This document shows, one piece after another, positions 6,612 through 15,470 of a stretch of DNA of 33,513 nucleotides. Within the stretch, counting starts at the first letter, position 1, and each line of letters begins with the position of its first letter. The stretch lies in assembly GCA_017455225.1 (NCBI GenBank), contig JAFTBL010000117.1, positions 1 through 33,513 on the forward strand, given 5' to 3'. The notes beneath the pieces are model-generated. The model made no database searches. It was not told the origin of the DNA and saw only the letters and a list, made by a program, of their open reading frames with translations. The stretch is from Oscillospiraceae bacterium (GTDB lineage Bacteria; Bacillota_A; Clostridia; Oscillospirales; Oscillospiraceae). The position numbers were made by a program, and so were the translations under genes.

Positions 6612-7724
6612 TTACACATTGAAACGGAAATAGATCATATCCCCGTCCTGCACCACGTAGTCCTTGCCCTCGGAGCGAAGAAGGCCCTTCTCCTTCGCCG
6701 CCGCCACACTTCCGCAGGCGATCATCTCGGAGAAGTTGATGGTTTCGGCGCGGATGAAGCCGCGCTCAATGTCGCTGTGGATCTTGCCCGCCGCCTGGGG
6801 CGCCTTGGTGCCCTTGCGGATCGTCCATGCACGGCACTCGTCCTTTCCGTAGGTGAGGAAAGAGATCAGACCCAACAGCTCATAGGAGCACCGGATCAGC
6901 CGGTCAAGACCAGACTGCGCGATCCCCAGATCCGCCAGAAACATGGCGCGTTCCTCCGGATCATCCAGCTCGGCAATGTCCTGCTCCAGCTTGGCGCAGA
7001 TGGGGAGCACCTGCGCGCCCTCCTTTGCCGCCAGCTCCGCGACCTGACGGTAGTAGTCGTTGGCGGCGTAATCGGCAAAGCCGTCCTCATCCATATTGGC
7101 GGCGTAGATGATGGGCTTGAGGCTCAACAGATCCGCGCCGGATAGAAGCGCCGCGTCCTCCGCGCCGCAGGAGAAGGTACGGGCGGATTTGCCGCTGTCC
7201 AGATGCTCCGCCAGGGCGCGGAACACGTCCGCCTCATGGAGATACTTCTTATCGCCTTTAGCCGCCTTGACAGCCTTTTCCACCCGACGGTTCACCAGCT
7301 CCAGATCCGCCATGATCAGCTCCAGATCGATGGTCTCGATATCACCCAGCGGATCCACCGGCACGTTTTGGGACGCGTCCGCCACCACGTGCATGATATT
7401 TTCATCGTCAAAACAGCGCACCACATGGACAATGGCGTCAGTACGGCGGATGTTCTCCAAAAACTTGTTGCCCAGCCCCGCGCCGGCGGAAGCGCCCTTT
7501 ACCAGACCGGCGATGTCCACAAACTCAATGACGGCGGGCGTTTTCTTATCCGGCCGGTACATCTCCGCCAGTTTATCCAGCCGCGCGTCCGGCACCGCCA
7601 CCATGCCCACGTTGGGTTCTATGGTGCAAAACGGATAGTTGGCGCTCTCGGCGCCGGCATTGGTGATGGCGTTGAACAGAGTGGATTTGCCTACGTTGGG
7701 CAGTCCCACGATGCCTAATTTCAT
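6612..7724 (-). CDS. ychF: Obg-like ATPase YchF
   Basis: A 370-residue P-loop ATPase of the OLA1/YchF group, which binds ribosomes and influences translation and redox or stress responses. The G1 motif is GLPNVGKST at the N-terminus and the G3 region is EFVDIAGLVKGASAGAGLGN. The G4 motif reads NMDE instead of NKxD, which explains the ATP over GTP preference known for this family. A coiled-coil insertion lies mid-protein. The C-terminal part (from about 285, FLTYGKDECRAWTIRKGTKAP) is the TGS domain. GGGGAGG precedes the ATG. Length matches the family. It is first in an operon with the HAD phosphatase gene. Confidence 0.96.
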   Translation of the reverse strand: MKLGIVGLPNVGKSTLFNAITNAGAESANYPFCTIEPNVGMVAVPDARLDKLAEMYRPDKKTPAVIEFVDIAGLVKGASAGAGLGNKFLENIRRTDAIVHVVRCFDDENIMHVVADASQNVPVDPLGDIETIDLELIMADLELVNRRVEKAVKAAKGDKKYLHEADVFRALAEHLDSGKSARTFSCGAEDAALLSGADLLSLKPIIYAANMDEDGFADYAANDYYRQVAELAAKEGAQVLPICAKLEQDIAELDDPEERAMFLADLGIAQSGLDRLIRCSYELLGLISFLTYGKDECRAWTIRKGTKAPQAAGKIHSDIERGFIRAETINFSEMIACGSVAAAKEKGLLRSEGKDYVVQDGDMIYFRFNV

Positions 7725-7758
7725 AACGGTTTGCCTCCCCGTGTCATTCTAACCCAAA

Positions 7759-7787
7759 ATTATACCATTTTCCGCATCAAAGCGCAA
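7759..7787 (-). promoter_or_regulatory. Promoter of ychF
   Basis: On the minus strand, TTGCGC (7787-7782), a 17-base spacer and TATAAT (7764-7759) with an extended -10 (TGG just before it), about 35 bases before the ychF ATG. Confidence 0.72.
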
Positions 7788-7800
7788 GGTCAACTCCGGC

Positions 7801-7839
7801 AAAAAACCGTCCCCCGTCCGGAAACGGGACGGGGGACGG
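7801..7839 (-). terminator. Intrinsic terminator of the HtrA-type protease gene
   Basis: On the minus strand, CCGTCCCCCGTCC, a 7-base loop and GGACGGGGGACGG are 13 perfect pairs followed by six T residues (7806-7801). It begins 16 bases after the protease stop codon. Confidence 0.92.
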
Positions 7840-7854
7840 CGGAAAAGACGATGC

Positions 7855-9198
7855 TTACCAGCCGCGGTTACCGAAGAAATAGTTGTAGAAATCCTCCCAG
7901 TTGTTCGGGATCTGGCTGTTGCTGCCGCCGTTATCGGGCGTCTCCTCGGCGGAGCCGGTGACCTGTGGTTGGGCGTCAAAGGTGATGCTCAACGTGAGAT
8001 ACTGCTTCTCCCGATACACGGTCAGCGTGGCGGTGTCGCCCGCCTTATAGCCCTTCTTGGCGCGGCTGAGATCCTCCATGGAGGTAATCTCCGTGTCATC
8101 TACCTTTGTGATCACGTCGCCCAGCTTCAAGCCCGCCTTTTCGCCCGCGCCGCCGGCGATGCTGGAGAACACGAACACGCCCTTGGTGATGTCGATGCCG
8201 TACTGCGCCGCCATGGATTCGGTGAGAGAGCCGGCGTTGATCGCCAGATATGCCTTGTCGGATACCTCGCCGTTTTCCATGATATCGGCGATCACCGTCT
8301 GCACGTCATCCATGGGGATGGCAAAGCCCAGACCTTCCACGGTGGTGGAGGAATAGCTGGAGTACTTGGCGGAGACGATGCCCACCACCTCGCCGTAGAG
8401 ATTCACCAGCGGACCGCCGGAGTTACCGGGGTTAATGGAACAGTCCACCTGGATCATATTGAACGGCGTGCCGTCTACGTTGATGGCGCGGTCGAGGCAG
8501 GAAATGATGCCCTGACTCATGGAGAACGTCAGCTCGCCCAGCGGATTGCCGATCGCCAGCACCGTGTCGCCCACGTTCATGTCGGCGCTGCTGCCCAGCG
8601 TTACGGCGCTCAGGCCGGCGGCATCGATCTTCAAAACGGCGGTGTCATAGTCGCTGTCGCCGCCTACCAGCGAGGCGGTGTAGGTCTCGCCGGTATAGAG
8701 GGTGACGGAGATGGAGGAAGCGCCGGAGATCACGTGGTAGTTGGTGACGATATAGCCGTCGGCGGTGATGATGAAGCCGCTGCCGGAGGATGGCGTTTCC
8801 ACCCGCTGACCGAAGATGTTCATGGAGGTAGCGGAGCAGTTGATGGACACCACGGAATTGACGGTGGCGGCATACACCTCGGAGGGCGTCATCTGGGTCT
8901 GGCCGTCCACCCGCTTGACGGACACCTGCACCGCCTCGCGGCTGCTCTGCTGCACCGTGGCGGTCTTGGCGCCGCCGCCCGCGGAACGGTAAAGCGCCGC
9001 GCCGCCATAGCCGCAGGCGCCTGCCAGCAACACGGCCGCCAGCGCCAGCGCCGCAACGCGCCAGACACGACGTTTCGGGGGCTTGGCGCTCTCTACCGGC
9101 GCGGCGGGGGTATAGTAGCCGCGGTAGTCATCACGCGGCAGTCCTTCCTCACGGGTGAAGTGATACTCGTTGGACCGGGGATCAAATTCGTTCGTCAT
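7855..9198 (-). CDS. HtrA/DegP-like membrane-anchored serine protease with one PDZ domain
   Basis: A 447-residue envelope protease for damaged or misfolded extracytoplasmic proteins. It has a cytoplasmic N-tail rich in acidic and proline residues, one membrane anchor (about 46-70) and an external trypsin-like domain. The catalytic triad is visible: H155 (VTNYHVISGA), D185 (DSDYDTAVL) and S260 (NPGNSGGPL). A single PDZ domain follows (about 315-410, KGVFVFSSIAGGAGEKAGLKLGDVI), then a Ser/Asn-rich C-tail. This is the usual Gram-positive HtrA layout. The start at 9198 has AGAGGA upstream. A 40-residue upstream extension, arginine-rich and without a ribosome site, is rejected. It is divergent from the FAD oxidoreductase. 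Confidence 0.94.
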   Translation of the reverse strand: MTNEFDPRSNEYHFTREEGLPRDDYRGYYTPAAPVESAKPPKRRVWRVAALALAAVLLAGACGYGGAALYRSAGGGAKTATVQQSSREAVQVSVKRVDGQTQMTPSEVYAATVNSVVSINCSATSMNIFGQRVETPSSGSGFIITADGYIVTNYHVISGASSISVTLYTGETYTASLVGGDSDYDTAVLKIDAAGLSAVTLGSSADMNVGDTVLAIGNPLGELTFSMSQGIISCLDRAINVDGTPFNMIQVDCSINPGNSGGPLVNLYGEVVGIVSAKYSSYSSTTVEGLGFAIPMDDVQTVIADIMENGEVSDKAYLAINAGSLTESMAAQYGIDITKGVFVFSSIAGGAGEKAGLKLGDVITKVDDTEITSMEDLSRAKKGYKAGDTATLTVYREKQYLTLSITFDAQPQVTGSAEETPDNGGSNSQIPNNWEDFYNYFFGNRGW

Positions 9199-9289
9199 AC
9201 AGATTCCTCTTTTCCTATGATGGTACTTGTGGCGGCGGACGGAGTATGGTATCATGTGCCTGAAACCGCGCCGCTTGGCTCTCTTGTAA

Positions 9290-9318
9290 GTATTATCATA
9301 ATCACCAAGCTTAAACAA
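9290..9318 (-). promoter_or_regulatory. Candidate promoter of the HtrA-type protease gene
   Basis: On the minus strand, TTGTTT (9318-9313), a 17-base spacer and TAATAC (9295-9290), in an AT-rich stretch about 90 bases before the start codon. The match is moderate. No CtsR- or CIRCE-like repeat was seen. Confidence 0.5.
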
Positions 9319-9367
9319 ATCTTAAAAAAGCAAAATTTTTTTTAGTTTTCAGAATGAGGGAAGAACG

Positions 9368-10954
9368 ATGCTGCGAGTCGATCAGCTCCGATTGCTGCCG
9401 GATGAGCCGGAAGATCTGCTGCGCCTGCGTGCGGCGCATGTACTGCGCGTGGCGCCGGAGGAGATCCGGTCTTTGACCGTACTGCGCCGCGCCGTAGATG
9501 CGCGGGACGGTGTGGAGCTGGTATATACCGTGGCGGTGAGCGTGCCGGACGAGGGGCGGATCCTGCGCCGCCCAGACCGGCGCGTATCGCCCTACGCGCC
9601 GGAGAAATACGCCTTACCGGTCTGCGCCGCGCCCGGGGAGATCCGGCCGGTGGTGGTGGGCGCGGGACCTGCGGGGCTGTTTGCCGCGCTGGTACTGGCG
9701 CGGTGCGGTCTGCGGCCGATCCTGCTGGAACGGGGCGAACGCGTGGAACAGCGCCGGCGGGACGTGCTGGCGTTCTGGGGAGGCGGCGCGCTTTCCACGG
9801 AATCCAACGTGCAGTTCGGGGAAGGCGGCGCCGGCGCATTTTCCGACGGGAAACTGAATACCGGCACCCGTGACGTGCGCCACCGCTGGATCTTGGAGCA
9901 GTTGGTGCAGTGCGGCGCGCCCGCGTCTATTTTGACGGATGCCATGCCTCACATCGGCACCGACCGGCTGTATCTCACACTGCAAAACCTCCGCCGTACG
10001 CTGACGGAATACGGCGCGGAGATCCGGTTTTGCCACCGGCTGGACGGCATCACAGTCCGCGACGGCGCCATAGAGGCGCTGGAGATCACCGCGCCGGAGG
10101 GGCGGTATACCATGCCTGCCCGACAGGTGGTGCTCTCGCCGGGGCACAGTGCGAGGGACACGTTTTCCATGCTGTATGAGCTCGGCGTGCCGATGGAGCC
10201 GAAACCCTTTGCCGTGGGCGTGCGGATCGAGCACCGTCAGGCGGATATCGATGTGGCGCGGTACCATGATTTTGCCTCCCATCCGTGTCTGGGGGCGGCG
10301 TCTTATAAGCTGGCATGCCATCTGCCCTCGGGGCGCAGTGTGTTCTCGTTCTGCGTCTGTCCCGGCGGCGCCGTGGTGGCGTCATCGTCGGAGCACAGCG
10401 GCGTGGTGACCAACGGCATGAGCGAATATGCCCGTGACGGTGAGAACTGTAACGGCGCGCTGCTGGTGAACGTGACGCCGGAGGATTTCGGCGGTTCGGA
10501 CGCGCTGGCGGGCGTGGCGTTCCAGCGCCGGTTGGAGCGCCAGGCGTTTATTCTGGGCGGCGGCGATTACCGCGCGCCGTGTCAGCGTGTGGAGGATTTT
10601 CTCGCAGGAAGACCGTCCGTGGCGCCGGGGCGCGTGCTGCCCTCATACCGCCCCGGCGTGGTCTATACCGACCTGCGGCGGTGTCTGCCGACCTTCGTGG
10701 CGGAAAGTATCGCCCAGGCGCTGCCGCTTCTTGCCCGGAAGCTGCCGGGGTTTGCCCGGGGCGACGCGCTGTTGACGGCGGTGGAGAGCCGCTCTTCCTC
10801 GCCGGTGCGGATCTTGCGAAACGAAGAGGGCGAGAGCCGATTGCGGGGGCTGTATCCCTGCGGCGAGGGCGCCGGATACGCCGGCGGGATCCTCTCCGCC
10901 GCGGCGGACGGGATGCGCGCGGCGGAGCGTATCGCATCGGGGCCGGCGCGCTGA
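9368..10954 (+). CDS. FAD-dependent oxidoreductase (COG2509 family)
   Basis: A 528-residue flavoprotein. An N-terminal domain of about 90 residues precedes the FAD-binding Rossmann motif GAGPAG at residues 98-103 (VVVGAGPAGLFAALVLARCG), followed by the acidic ribose contact LLERGE. The C-terminal FAD motif is LYPCGEGAGYAGGILSAAADG. The stretch NVQFGEGGAGAFSDGKLNTG is a signature of this uncharacterised dehydrogenase family. It is cytoplasmic, with unknown substrate and electron partner. GAGGGAAG precedes the ATG. It stands alone between the divergent HtrA-type gene and rny, which has its own promoter. The family call is confident; no pathway can be read from the neighbours. Confidence 0.9.
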   Translation: MLRVDQLRLLPDEPEDLLRLRAAHVLRVAPEEIRSLTVLRRAVDARDGVELVYTVAVSVPDEGRILRRPDRRVSPYAPEKYALPVCAAPGEIRPVVVGAGPAGLFAALVLARCGLRPILLERGERVEQRRRDVLAFWGGGALSTESNVQFGEGGAGAFSDGKLNTGTRDVRHRWILEQLVQCGAPASILTDAMPHIGTDRLYLTLQNLRRTLTEYGAEIRFCHRLDGITVRDGAIEALEITAPEGRYTMPARQVVLSPGHSARDTFSMLYELGVPMEPKPFAVGVRIEHRQADIDVARYHDFASHPCLGAASYKLACHLPSGRSVFSFCVCPGGAVVASSSEHSGVVTNGMSEYARDGENCNGALLVNVTPEDFGGSDALAGVAFQRRLERQAFILGGGDYRAPCQRVEDFLAGRPSVAPGRVLPSYRPGVVYTDLRRCLPTFVAESIAQALPLLARKLPGFARGDALLTAVESRSSSPVRILRNEEGESRLRGLYPCGEGAGYAGGILSAAADGMRAAERIASGPAR

Positions 10955-10992
10955 CGGTGTTGGCAGGTTTTCGCAAATTTATCGCTTTATGC

Positions 10993-11021
10993 TTGACAGG
11001 TTTGTGCATAGCGTATAAAAT
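10993..11021 (+). promoter_or_regulatory. Promoter of rny
   Basis: Consensus TTGACA (10993-10998), a 17-base spacer and TAAAAT (11016-11021). The 5' untranslated region is about 95 bases. Confidence 0.82.
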
Positions 11022-11124
11022 AGACAAGGATTATTATTGAATGGGTTAGGGGACCTGTTCGATTATTTTCTATTGACACACGGGAAAAACCGTCGTGATA
11101 CACCAAACTGTTGAGAGGAGACCA

Positions 11125-12681
11125 ATGACAATGGATCTGTGGATCGCCATCGCAATGGCGGCCGCGGCGCTTGTGGTTGGCTACCTCGCTTGTATTCTTA
11201 TCCAGCGGCAAAGGGCGAAGGGCAACGAGCAGAAAATCGCCAACGCCGAGGAGGAAGCATTGCGCATCGTTAACGATGCCATCAAGACCGCCGAGAGCAA
11301 AAAGCGGGAAGCTTTGGTGGAAGCCAAAGAGGAGATCCTGCGCTCTCGCAATGAATACGAGAAGGAAGTCAAGGAGCGCCGCGCCGACCTGCAAAAGCAG
11401 GAACGCCGGTTGCAGCAAAAAGAGGAGAACATCGACCGTAAGACCGAGGCCATCGAGCACAAAGAGGAGCTGTTGGCTGAAAAGCACGCCGCGCTGGATA
11501 AGGAGCAGGAGGAGATCCGGCTCATCAAGCGCAGTCAGACCGAAATGCTGGAGCGAATTTCCGGCTATACTGCCGAACAGGCGAAAGCCTATCTGATCGA
11601 GCAGTTGGAGTCGGAAGTGACTCACGAGGCGGCGCTGAAGATCAAGGAGATCGAAGCCCGCGCCAGAGAGGAAGCCGACCAGCGCGCCCGCGATATCGTC
11701 GCCACCGCCATCCAGCGGTGCGCCACCGATCATGCCGCCGAGATCACCGTCAGTGTGGTTCCCCTGCCCAATGACGAGATGAAGGGCCGCATCATCGGCC
11801 GCGAGGGCCGCAACATCCGCACGCTGGAAACACTGACCGGCGCCGATCTGATCATCGACGACACGCCGGAGGCCATTACGGTGTCCTGCTTCGAGCCGGT
11901 ACGCCGCGAGGTGGCCCGTGTGGCGCTGGAGAAGTTGATCGCCGACGGGCGCATCCACCCCACCCACATTGAGGAGATGGTGGAGAAGGCCCGCCGGGAA
12001 GTGGACGCCGTCATCCGCAGCGAGGGCGAGCGCGCCGTGCTGGAAACCGGCGTGCGCAGCCTGCACCCGGAGCTGCAGAAGCTGCTGGGCAAGCTGCATT
12101 ACCGCACCAGCTACGGCCAGAACGTACTGCAGCACTCCATCGAGGTCAGCCACATCGCCGGCATGATGGCCGCCGAGCTGGGCGCTGATGTGGCGGCTGC
12201 CAAGCGGGCCGGATTGCTGCATGATATCGGTAAGGCGCTGGATCACGAATTCGAGGGCACCCACGTTTCCCTTGGCGTGGAGTATCTGCGCAAGTATAAG
12301 GAGAAGGAAGACATCATCCACGCGGTGCAGGCCCACCACGGCGACGTGGAGTGCAAGACGCTGGTGGCCTGTCTGGTGCAGGCGGCCGACGCCATCTCCG
12401 CCGCCCGTCCCGGCGCCCGCCGCGAGAATCTGGAGAACTACATCAAGCGGCTGGAGAAGCTGGAGGAGATCACCGGCACCTATCCCGGCGTGGAAAAGAG
12501 CTACGCCATTCAGGCCGGCCGCGAGGTGCGCGTGATGGTGAAGCCGGAGCAGGTCAGCGAGGACGAGATGGTCCTGCTGGCCCGGGAGCTGGCCAAGCGC
12601 ATCGAGAACGAGCTGGAGTATCCCGGCCAGATCAAGGTGCACGTGCTGCGTGAGACCAAGGTCGTGGAATACGCCAAATAG
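11125..12681 (+). CDS. rny: Ribonuclease Y
   Basis: A 518-residue membrane-anchored endoribonuclease that starts mRNA decay in Firmicutes. It has an N-terminal membrane helix (about 4-25), a long charged coiled coil (about 30-190) and a KH RNA-binding domain with the GxxG loop ([10 protein letters not shown]). The HD metal-dependent nuclease domain follows, with [12 protein letters not shown] as the HD signature and a second conserved His/Asp region HHGDVECKT. Length and order match RNase Y. The start at 11125 follows GAGAGGAG. A second in-frame ATG six bases later is equally possible. Ten codons upstream in frame are rejected because they precede the ribosome site. It has its own promoter and terminator. 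Confidence 0.96.
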   Translation: MTMDLWIAIAMAAAALVVGYLACILIQRQRAKGNEQKIANAEEEALRIVNDAIKTAESKKREALVEAKEEILRSRNEYEKEVKERRADLQKQERRLQQKEENIDRKTEAIEHKEELLAEKHAALDKEQEEIRLIKRSQTEMLERISGYTAEQAKAYLIEQLESEVTHEAALKIKEIEARAREEADQRARDIVATAIQRCATDHAAEITVSVVPLPNDEMKGRIIGREGRNIRTLETLTGADLIIDDTPEAITVSCFEPVRREVARVALEKLIADGRIHPTHIEEMVEKARREVDAVIRSEGERAVLETGVRSLHPELQKLLGKLHYRTSYGQNVLQHSIEVSHIAGMMAAELGADVAAAKRAGLLHDIGKALDHEFEGTHVSLGVEYLRKYKEKEDIIHAVQAHHGDVECKTLVACLVQAADAISAARPGARRENLENYIKRLEKLEEITGTYPGVEKSYAIQAGREVRVMVKPEQVSEDEMVLLARELAKRIENELEYPGQIKVHVLRETKVVEYAK

Positions 12682-12685
12682 CAAG

Positions 12686-12724
12686 AAAAAGAGTCCTGCG
12701 TCCTTACGGCGCAGGGCTCTTTTT
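12686..12724. terminator. Bidirectional intrinsic terminator between rny and the MATE gene
   Basis: AAAAAGAGTCCTGCG (12686-12700) and CGCAGGGCTCTTTTT (12710-12724) pair nearly perfectly around a 9-base loop. A-runs and T-runs on both sides serve both convergent genes. Confidence 0.9.
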
Positions 12725-12732
12725 GCGTGTTT

Positions 12733-14100
12733 TTACAGCTTCACCGCTTGCCGCCGGGCGGTCTTGTGGTAGTAGATCAGCGTCAGCGTGGAACAGACCA
12801 GCCATCCGGCCGGATATCCCATCACGATAGGCAGCATGGTGTTGGAAATGAAGTGGGACATGACGTACAGGTAGATCTGCCGGAATACCACGAAGGACGA
12901 CAGCATGATCACCATGGGCGCCCGACTGTTGCCCGCGCCCCGCATAGCGCCGGAATAGACCTGATTGACGCAGCACAGCAGGTAGAAGGGGGAGATGTAC
13001 CGCAGCATGGTGGTGCCGTAGGCGATCACCTCCGGTTTGGCGTTGAAAAATCCGGTCAGCTGCGGGGCAAAAATCATCACCGGCGCCATCAGCACGGCGG
13101 TCATCCCCAGCGCCAGCGCAAAGGCCCGGCGGGTGCCGGCCATGGCCCGGTCATTGTCGCCGTGCCCCAGATTCTGCCCCACGAAGGTGGTGGCGGCCAG
13201 CGTCAGCGACTGCATGGGAAGGAACATAATCTGGTCGATCTTGGAATAGGCCGTCCAGCCGGACATACAGTCCGCACCGAAATGATAGATGTACCGGGTG
13301 ACGAAGATGTTGGAAAAGGCGGTGACGGCCATTTGCAGCGCGGCGGGCAGCCCCACCCGGACGATGCGCCCCAGCAGAGGCCAGTGAACGGCCAGTGCCT
13401 TCGGCTCCAGACGCACGCAGGAGCCGGTGGTGGTCAGCACGAGCACCACCAGTACGGCGGACACGCCCTGTGCCAGCACCGTGGCCAGCGCCACGCCGTT
13501 CACACCCATGTCCAGCTTCAGCACGAAAAAGAGGTCCAGCCCCGTGTTCAGCACTGCGGAGACGATGAGAAAGTAGAAGGGACGGCGGCTGTCGCCCACG
13601 GCGCGGAGGATAGCGGCGCCCATGTTGTAGATCAGCAGTCCGGTGATGCCGGAAAAATAGGTGGTGAGATAAGCGGTGGATTCCGGCAGCACCTCTGCCG
13701 GCGTGCCCATAAAGCGCAGCAGTGTGGGCGTGAGCAGCAGCCCCACCGCGGTGAACAGCGCACTGATCACCAGTGTCATCACGGCGGCGGTGTGTACCGT
13801 CCGGCGCACCTGATCCATCCGGCGGGCGCCGTAGTACTGGCTGATCACCACCCCGGCGCCGCTGCTCAGCCCCATGAAAAAGCCGATCAGCATGTTCACG
13901 ATGGGACCCACGCTGCCCACGGCGGAGAACGCCTCGTTGGACACGAAGTTGCCCACCACCCACGTGTCCACCATGTTGTACAGCTGCTGGAACACGTTGC
14001 CTGCCAGCAGCGGCAGAGCGAACAGCACCAGATGGCGAACGATGCTGCCCTGAGTCATATCCACGTCCGCTCTGCGCTGAGCCGCCGGAAGCTGCGCCAT
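12733..14100 (-). CDS. MATE family efflux transporter
   Basis: A 455-residue polytopic membrane protein of the multidrug and toxic compound extrusion family (DinF/NorM type), with about 12 membrane segments. Family hallmarks are the N-terminal FALPLLAGNVFQQLYNMVDTWVVGNFVSNEAFSAVGS and the LPMQSLTLAATTFVGQNLGHG segment in the second half. It would exchange cationic drugs or metabolites against Na+ or H+. The substrate is unknown. The ATG at 14100 has a weak purine-rich site. MTQGSIVRH, 14 codons later, is a plausible alternative start and fits the usual beginning of the family. It has its own promoter (14153-14181) divergent from the rplU promoter. Confidence 0.92.
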   Translation of the reverse strand: MAQLPAAQRRADVDMTQGSIVRHLVLFALPLLAGNVFQQLYNMVDTWVVGNFVSNEAFSAVGSVGPIVNMLIGFFMGLSSGAGVVISQYYGARRMDQVRRTVHTAAVMTLVISALFTAVGLLLTPTLLRFMGTPAEVLPESTAYLTTYFSGITGLLIYNMGAAILRAVGDSRRPFYFLIVSAVLNTGLDLFFVLKLDMGVNGVALATVLAQGVSAVLVVLVLTTTGSCVRLEPKALAVHWPLLGRIVRVGLPAALQMAVTAFSNIFVTRYIYHFGADCMSGWTAYSKIDQIMFLPMQSLTLAATTFVGQNLGHGDNDRAMAGTRRAFALALGMTAVLMAPVMIFAPQLTGFFNAKPEVIAYGTTMLRYISPFYLLCCVNQVYSGAMRGAGNSRAPMVIMLSSFVVFRQIYLYVMSHFISNTMLPIVMGYPAGWLVCSTLTLIYYHKTARRQAVKL

Positions 14101-14152
14101 CCGGTACCGCCTGCCTTTCCGTTAAAAATGAGGCGTTTCCGCCCCGGATAGG

Positions 14153-14181
14153 ACTATAACACACTTTGCAGGCGGTTGCAA
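14153..14181 (-). promoter_or_regulatory. Promoter of the MATE gene
   Basis: On the minus strand, TTGCAA (14181-14176), a 17-base spacer and TATAGT (14158-14153). Confidence 0.7.
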
Positions 14182-14234
14182 GCCACCCGACGGGAAATTT
14201 TTGCCCTATCCACGCGGTTTTTGTAATTTTTCTG

Positions 14235-14263
14235 TTGACAAACAGCATGGGGATTGCTAAAAT
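14235..14263 (+). promoter_or_regulatory. Promoter of the rplU-prp-rpmA operon
   Basis: Consensus TTGACA (14235-14240), a 17-base spacer and TAAAAT (14258-14263). The 5' untranslated region is about 90 bases. Confidence 0.82.
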
Positions 14264-14269
14264 ATACGA

Positions 14270-14358
14270 GCCGCTTTGAATGGGCACAAAGCGCCGGCAG
14301 CATGCCGGCCGCCCCCGACAGCGAGTCCGTAATAAAGGAAAGGCAGGTGCAACAAGGT
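14270..14358 (+). promoter_or_regulatory. rplU 5' leader, candidate ribosomal-protein L21 leader
   Basis: The leader contains a perfect hairpin GCCGGCA (14293-14299), loop GCA, TGCCGGC (14303-14309), then an A-rich stretch with GGAAAGG before the L21 start. Firmicutes rplU transcripts often carry a structured L21 leader that autoregulates the operon. The position fits, but I cannot match the covariance model by eye. Confidence 0.35.
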
Positions 14359-14670
14359 ATGCAGGCAATCATCGTGACCGGTGGCAAGCAGTACAACGTC
14401 TCCGAGGGCGACACGCTGTTCATCGAAAAGCTGAACGCGGAGGCCGGTGAGGACGTGGTGTTCGACCGGGTGCTGGCCATCGTGGACGGCGAGAACACCA
14501 AGTTCGGCACTCCCGTGGTGGAGGGCGCGAAGGTGGACGCCAAGGTCGTGAAGAACGGCAAGGGCAAGAAGATCCGCGTGTTCAAGTACACCCCCAAGAA
14601 GGGCTACCGCAAACGTCAGGGCCATCGTCAGCCCTATACCAAGGTCGAGATCGGCAAGATCTCCTTCTGA
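14359..14670 (+). CDS. rplU: 50S ribosomal protein L21
   Basis: A 103-residue ribosomal protein binding 23S rRNA. The N-terminus [20 protein letters not shown] and the basic C-terminus [19 protein letters not shown] are diagnostic for L21, and the length is typical. The start at 14359 is chosen by homology. In-frame sequence upstream (from 14254) lies in the leader and lacks a ribosome site. It is first in the rplU-prp-rpmA operon. Prp starts 11 bases after its stop codon. Confidence 0.97.
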   Translation: MQAIIVTGGKQYNVSEGDTLFIEKLNAEAGEDVVFDRVLAIVDGENTKFGTPVVEGAKVDAKVVKNGKGKKIRVFKYTPKKGYRKRQGHRQPYTKVEIGKISF

Positions 14671-14680
14671 TGGGAAACGT

Positions 14681-15007
14681 ATGACGACCGTAACGTTCCT
14701 CACGGAGGAAGCACGCATCATCGGGTTTGATGCAGCCGGGCACAGCTGCTACGCGCCGGCGGGCGAGGACATCGTCTGTGCGGCGCTCACCAGCGCGGTG
14801 CGCCTTGTAGAGGCCACCGTGAACGACGTGATGGGCCTGTGCGCCGCGGTGAAAATCGAAGGGGACGGGAGGATCTCGTTCCGCCTGCCGGGAGGACTCT
14901 CCCAAACGGCGGAGAGCACCTGTCAGTCACTGCTGACGGGGCTGATGCTTTATCTCACCGTTCTCCACGACGAATATCCGGACAACATCGAAGTGCTGGA
15001 GGCGTAA
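14681..15007 (+). CDS. prp: Ribosomal-processing cysteine protease Prp
   Basis: A 108-residue cysteine protease that removes the N-terminal extension of ribosomal protein L27. The catalytic pair is visible: H21 in the AAGHSCYAPAGEDIVCAA segment and C33 in the same segment, with the flexible glycine-containing loop between. The C-terminal half includes the conserved GLMLYLTVLHDEYPDNIEV. The length is typical of the family (formerly YsxB/DUF464). It is placed between rplU and rpmA as in other Firmicutes, and its substrate motif is present in the next gene. It is essential where tested in Staphylococcus aureus. Confidence 0.95.
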   Translation: MTTVTFLTEEARIIGFDAAGHSCYAPAGEDIVCAALTSAVRLVEATVNDVMGLCAAVKIEGDGRISFRLPGGLSQTAESTCQSLLTGLMLYLTVLHDEYPDNIEVLEA

Positions 15008-15053
15008 CGCCCTCCTTTTCCCGATCATCTTACAGAAAGGATGGTACTGACAA

Positions 15054-15335
15054 ATGCTGAACATTGGTCTGCAGTTCTTTGCTCATAAAAAAGGTATGGG
15101 TTCCACCAAGAACGGCCGCGATTCCGAGTCCAAGCGCCTTGGCCCCAAGCGCGCTGACGGGCAGTTCGTTCTGGCGGGCAACATTCTGGTGCGCCAGCGC
15201 GGCACCCACATCCACCCCGGCAAGAACGTGGGCATCGGCACGGACGATACCCTGTTCGCCAAGGCGGACGGCGTGGTGCGCTTTGAGCGCTACGGAAAGG
15301 ACCGCAAGCAGGTCTCCGTTTACCCCGCCGAGTGA
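15054..15335 (+). CDS. rpmA: 50S ribosomal protein L27 with cleavable N-terminal extension
   Basis: A 93-residue protein at the ribosomal peptidyl-transferase centre. It begins MLNIGLQFF followed by [18 protein letters not shown]. The mature N-terminus of L27 starts at the alanine. The nine-residue leader ending in FF is the Prp cleavage signal of Firmicutes. The remaining L27 body ([24 protein letters not shown] onward) is standard. AAAGGATGG lies upstream of the ATG. It is the last gene of the operon, followed by a strong terminator. The usual next gene, obg, is not downstream. It lies about 1 kb away on the other strand. Confidence 0.97.
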   Translation: MLNIGLQFFAHKKGMGSTKNGRDSESKRLGPKRADGQFVLAGNILVRQRGTHIHPGKNVGIGTDDTLFAKADGVVRFERYGKDRKQVSVYPAE

Positions 15336-15347
15336 TAGAGCAACAGG

Positions 15348-15381
15348 AAAAAGCGCCGCAGCGGAAGTTGCGGCGCTTTTT
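15348..15381. terminator. Bidirectional intrinsic terminator after rpmA
   Basis: AAAAAGCGCCGCA (15348-15360) and TGCGGCGCTTTTT (15369-15381) are perfect 13-base arms. The A-run and T-run make it work in both directions. It is also the probable stop for the minus-strand DUF3793 gene. Confidence 0.92.
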
Positions 15382-15390
15382 GTTGTGCAG

Positions 15391-15432
15391 GACGGCGCCG
15401 CCGAGCTCCCGCAGGAGTCCGGCGGCGCCGTC
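15391..15432. repeat. Long GC-rich hairpin without U-tract
   Basis: GACGGCGCCGCCG (15391-15403) and CGGCGGCGCCGTC (15420-15432) are perfect 13-base arms. The 16-base middle has a partly complementary CTCC/GGAG pair. It lies 9 bases after the rpmA terminator and 38 bases before the DUF3793 stop codon. Neither strand has a following T-run. It may protect the 3' end of the convergent transcripts or be a repeat unit. Confidence 0.6.
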
Positions 15433-15470
15433 CTTAAGAAAAGATGAGGAGGTAACGTCTGATAGCAGGC

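Noticed and set aside
10987..12684. A 565-codon open frame antisense to rny, and similar long frames antisense to the HtrA, obg, MATE, DEAD-box and acyltransferase genes
   Set aside because: These are high-GC shadow frames. Their translations are rich in His, Gln, Arg and Gly with no motifs, and the opposite strand encodes a clear family member in each case.
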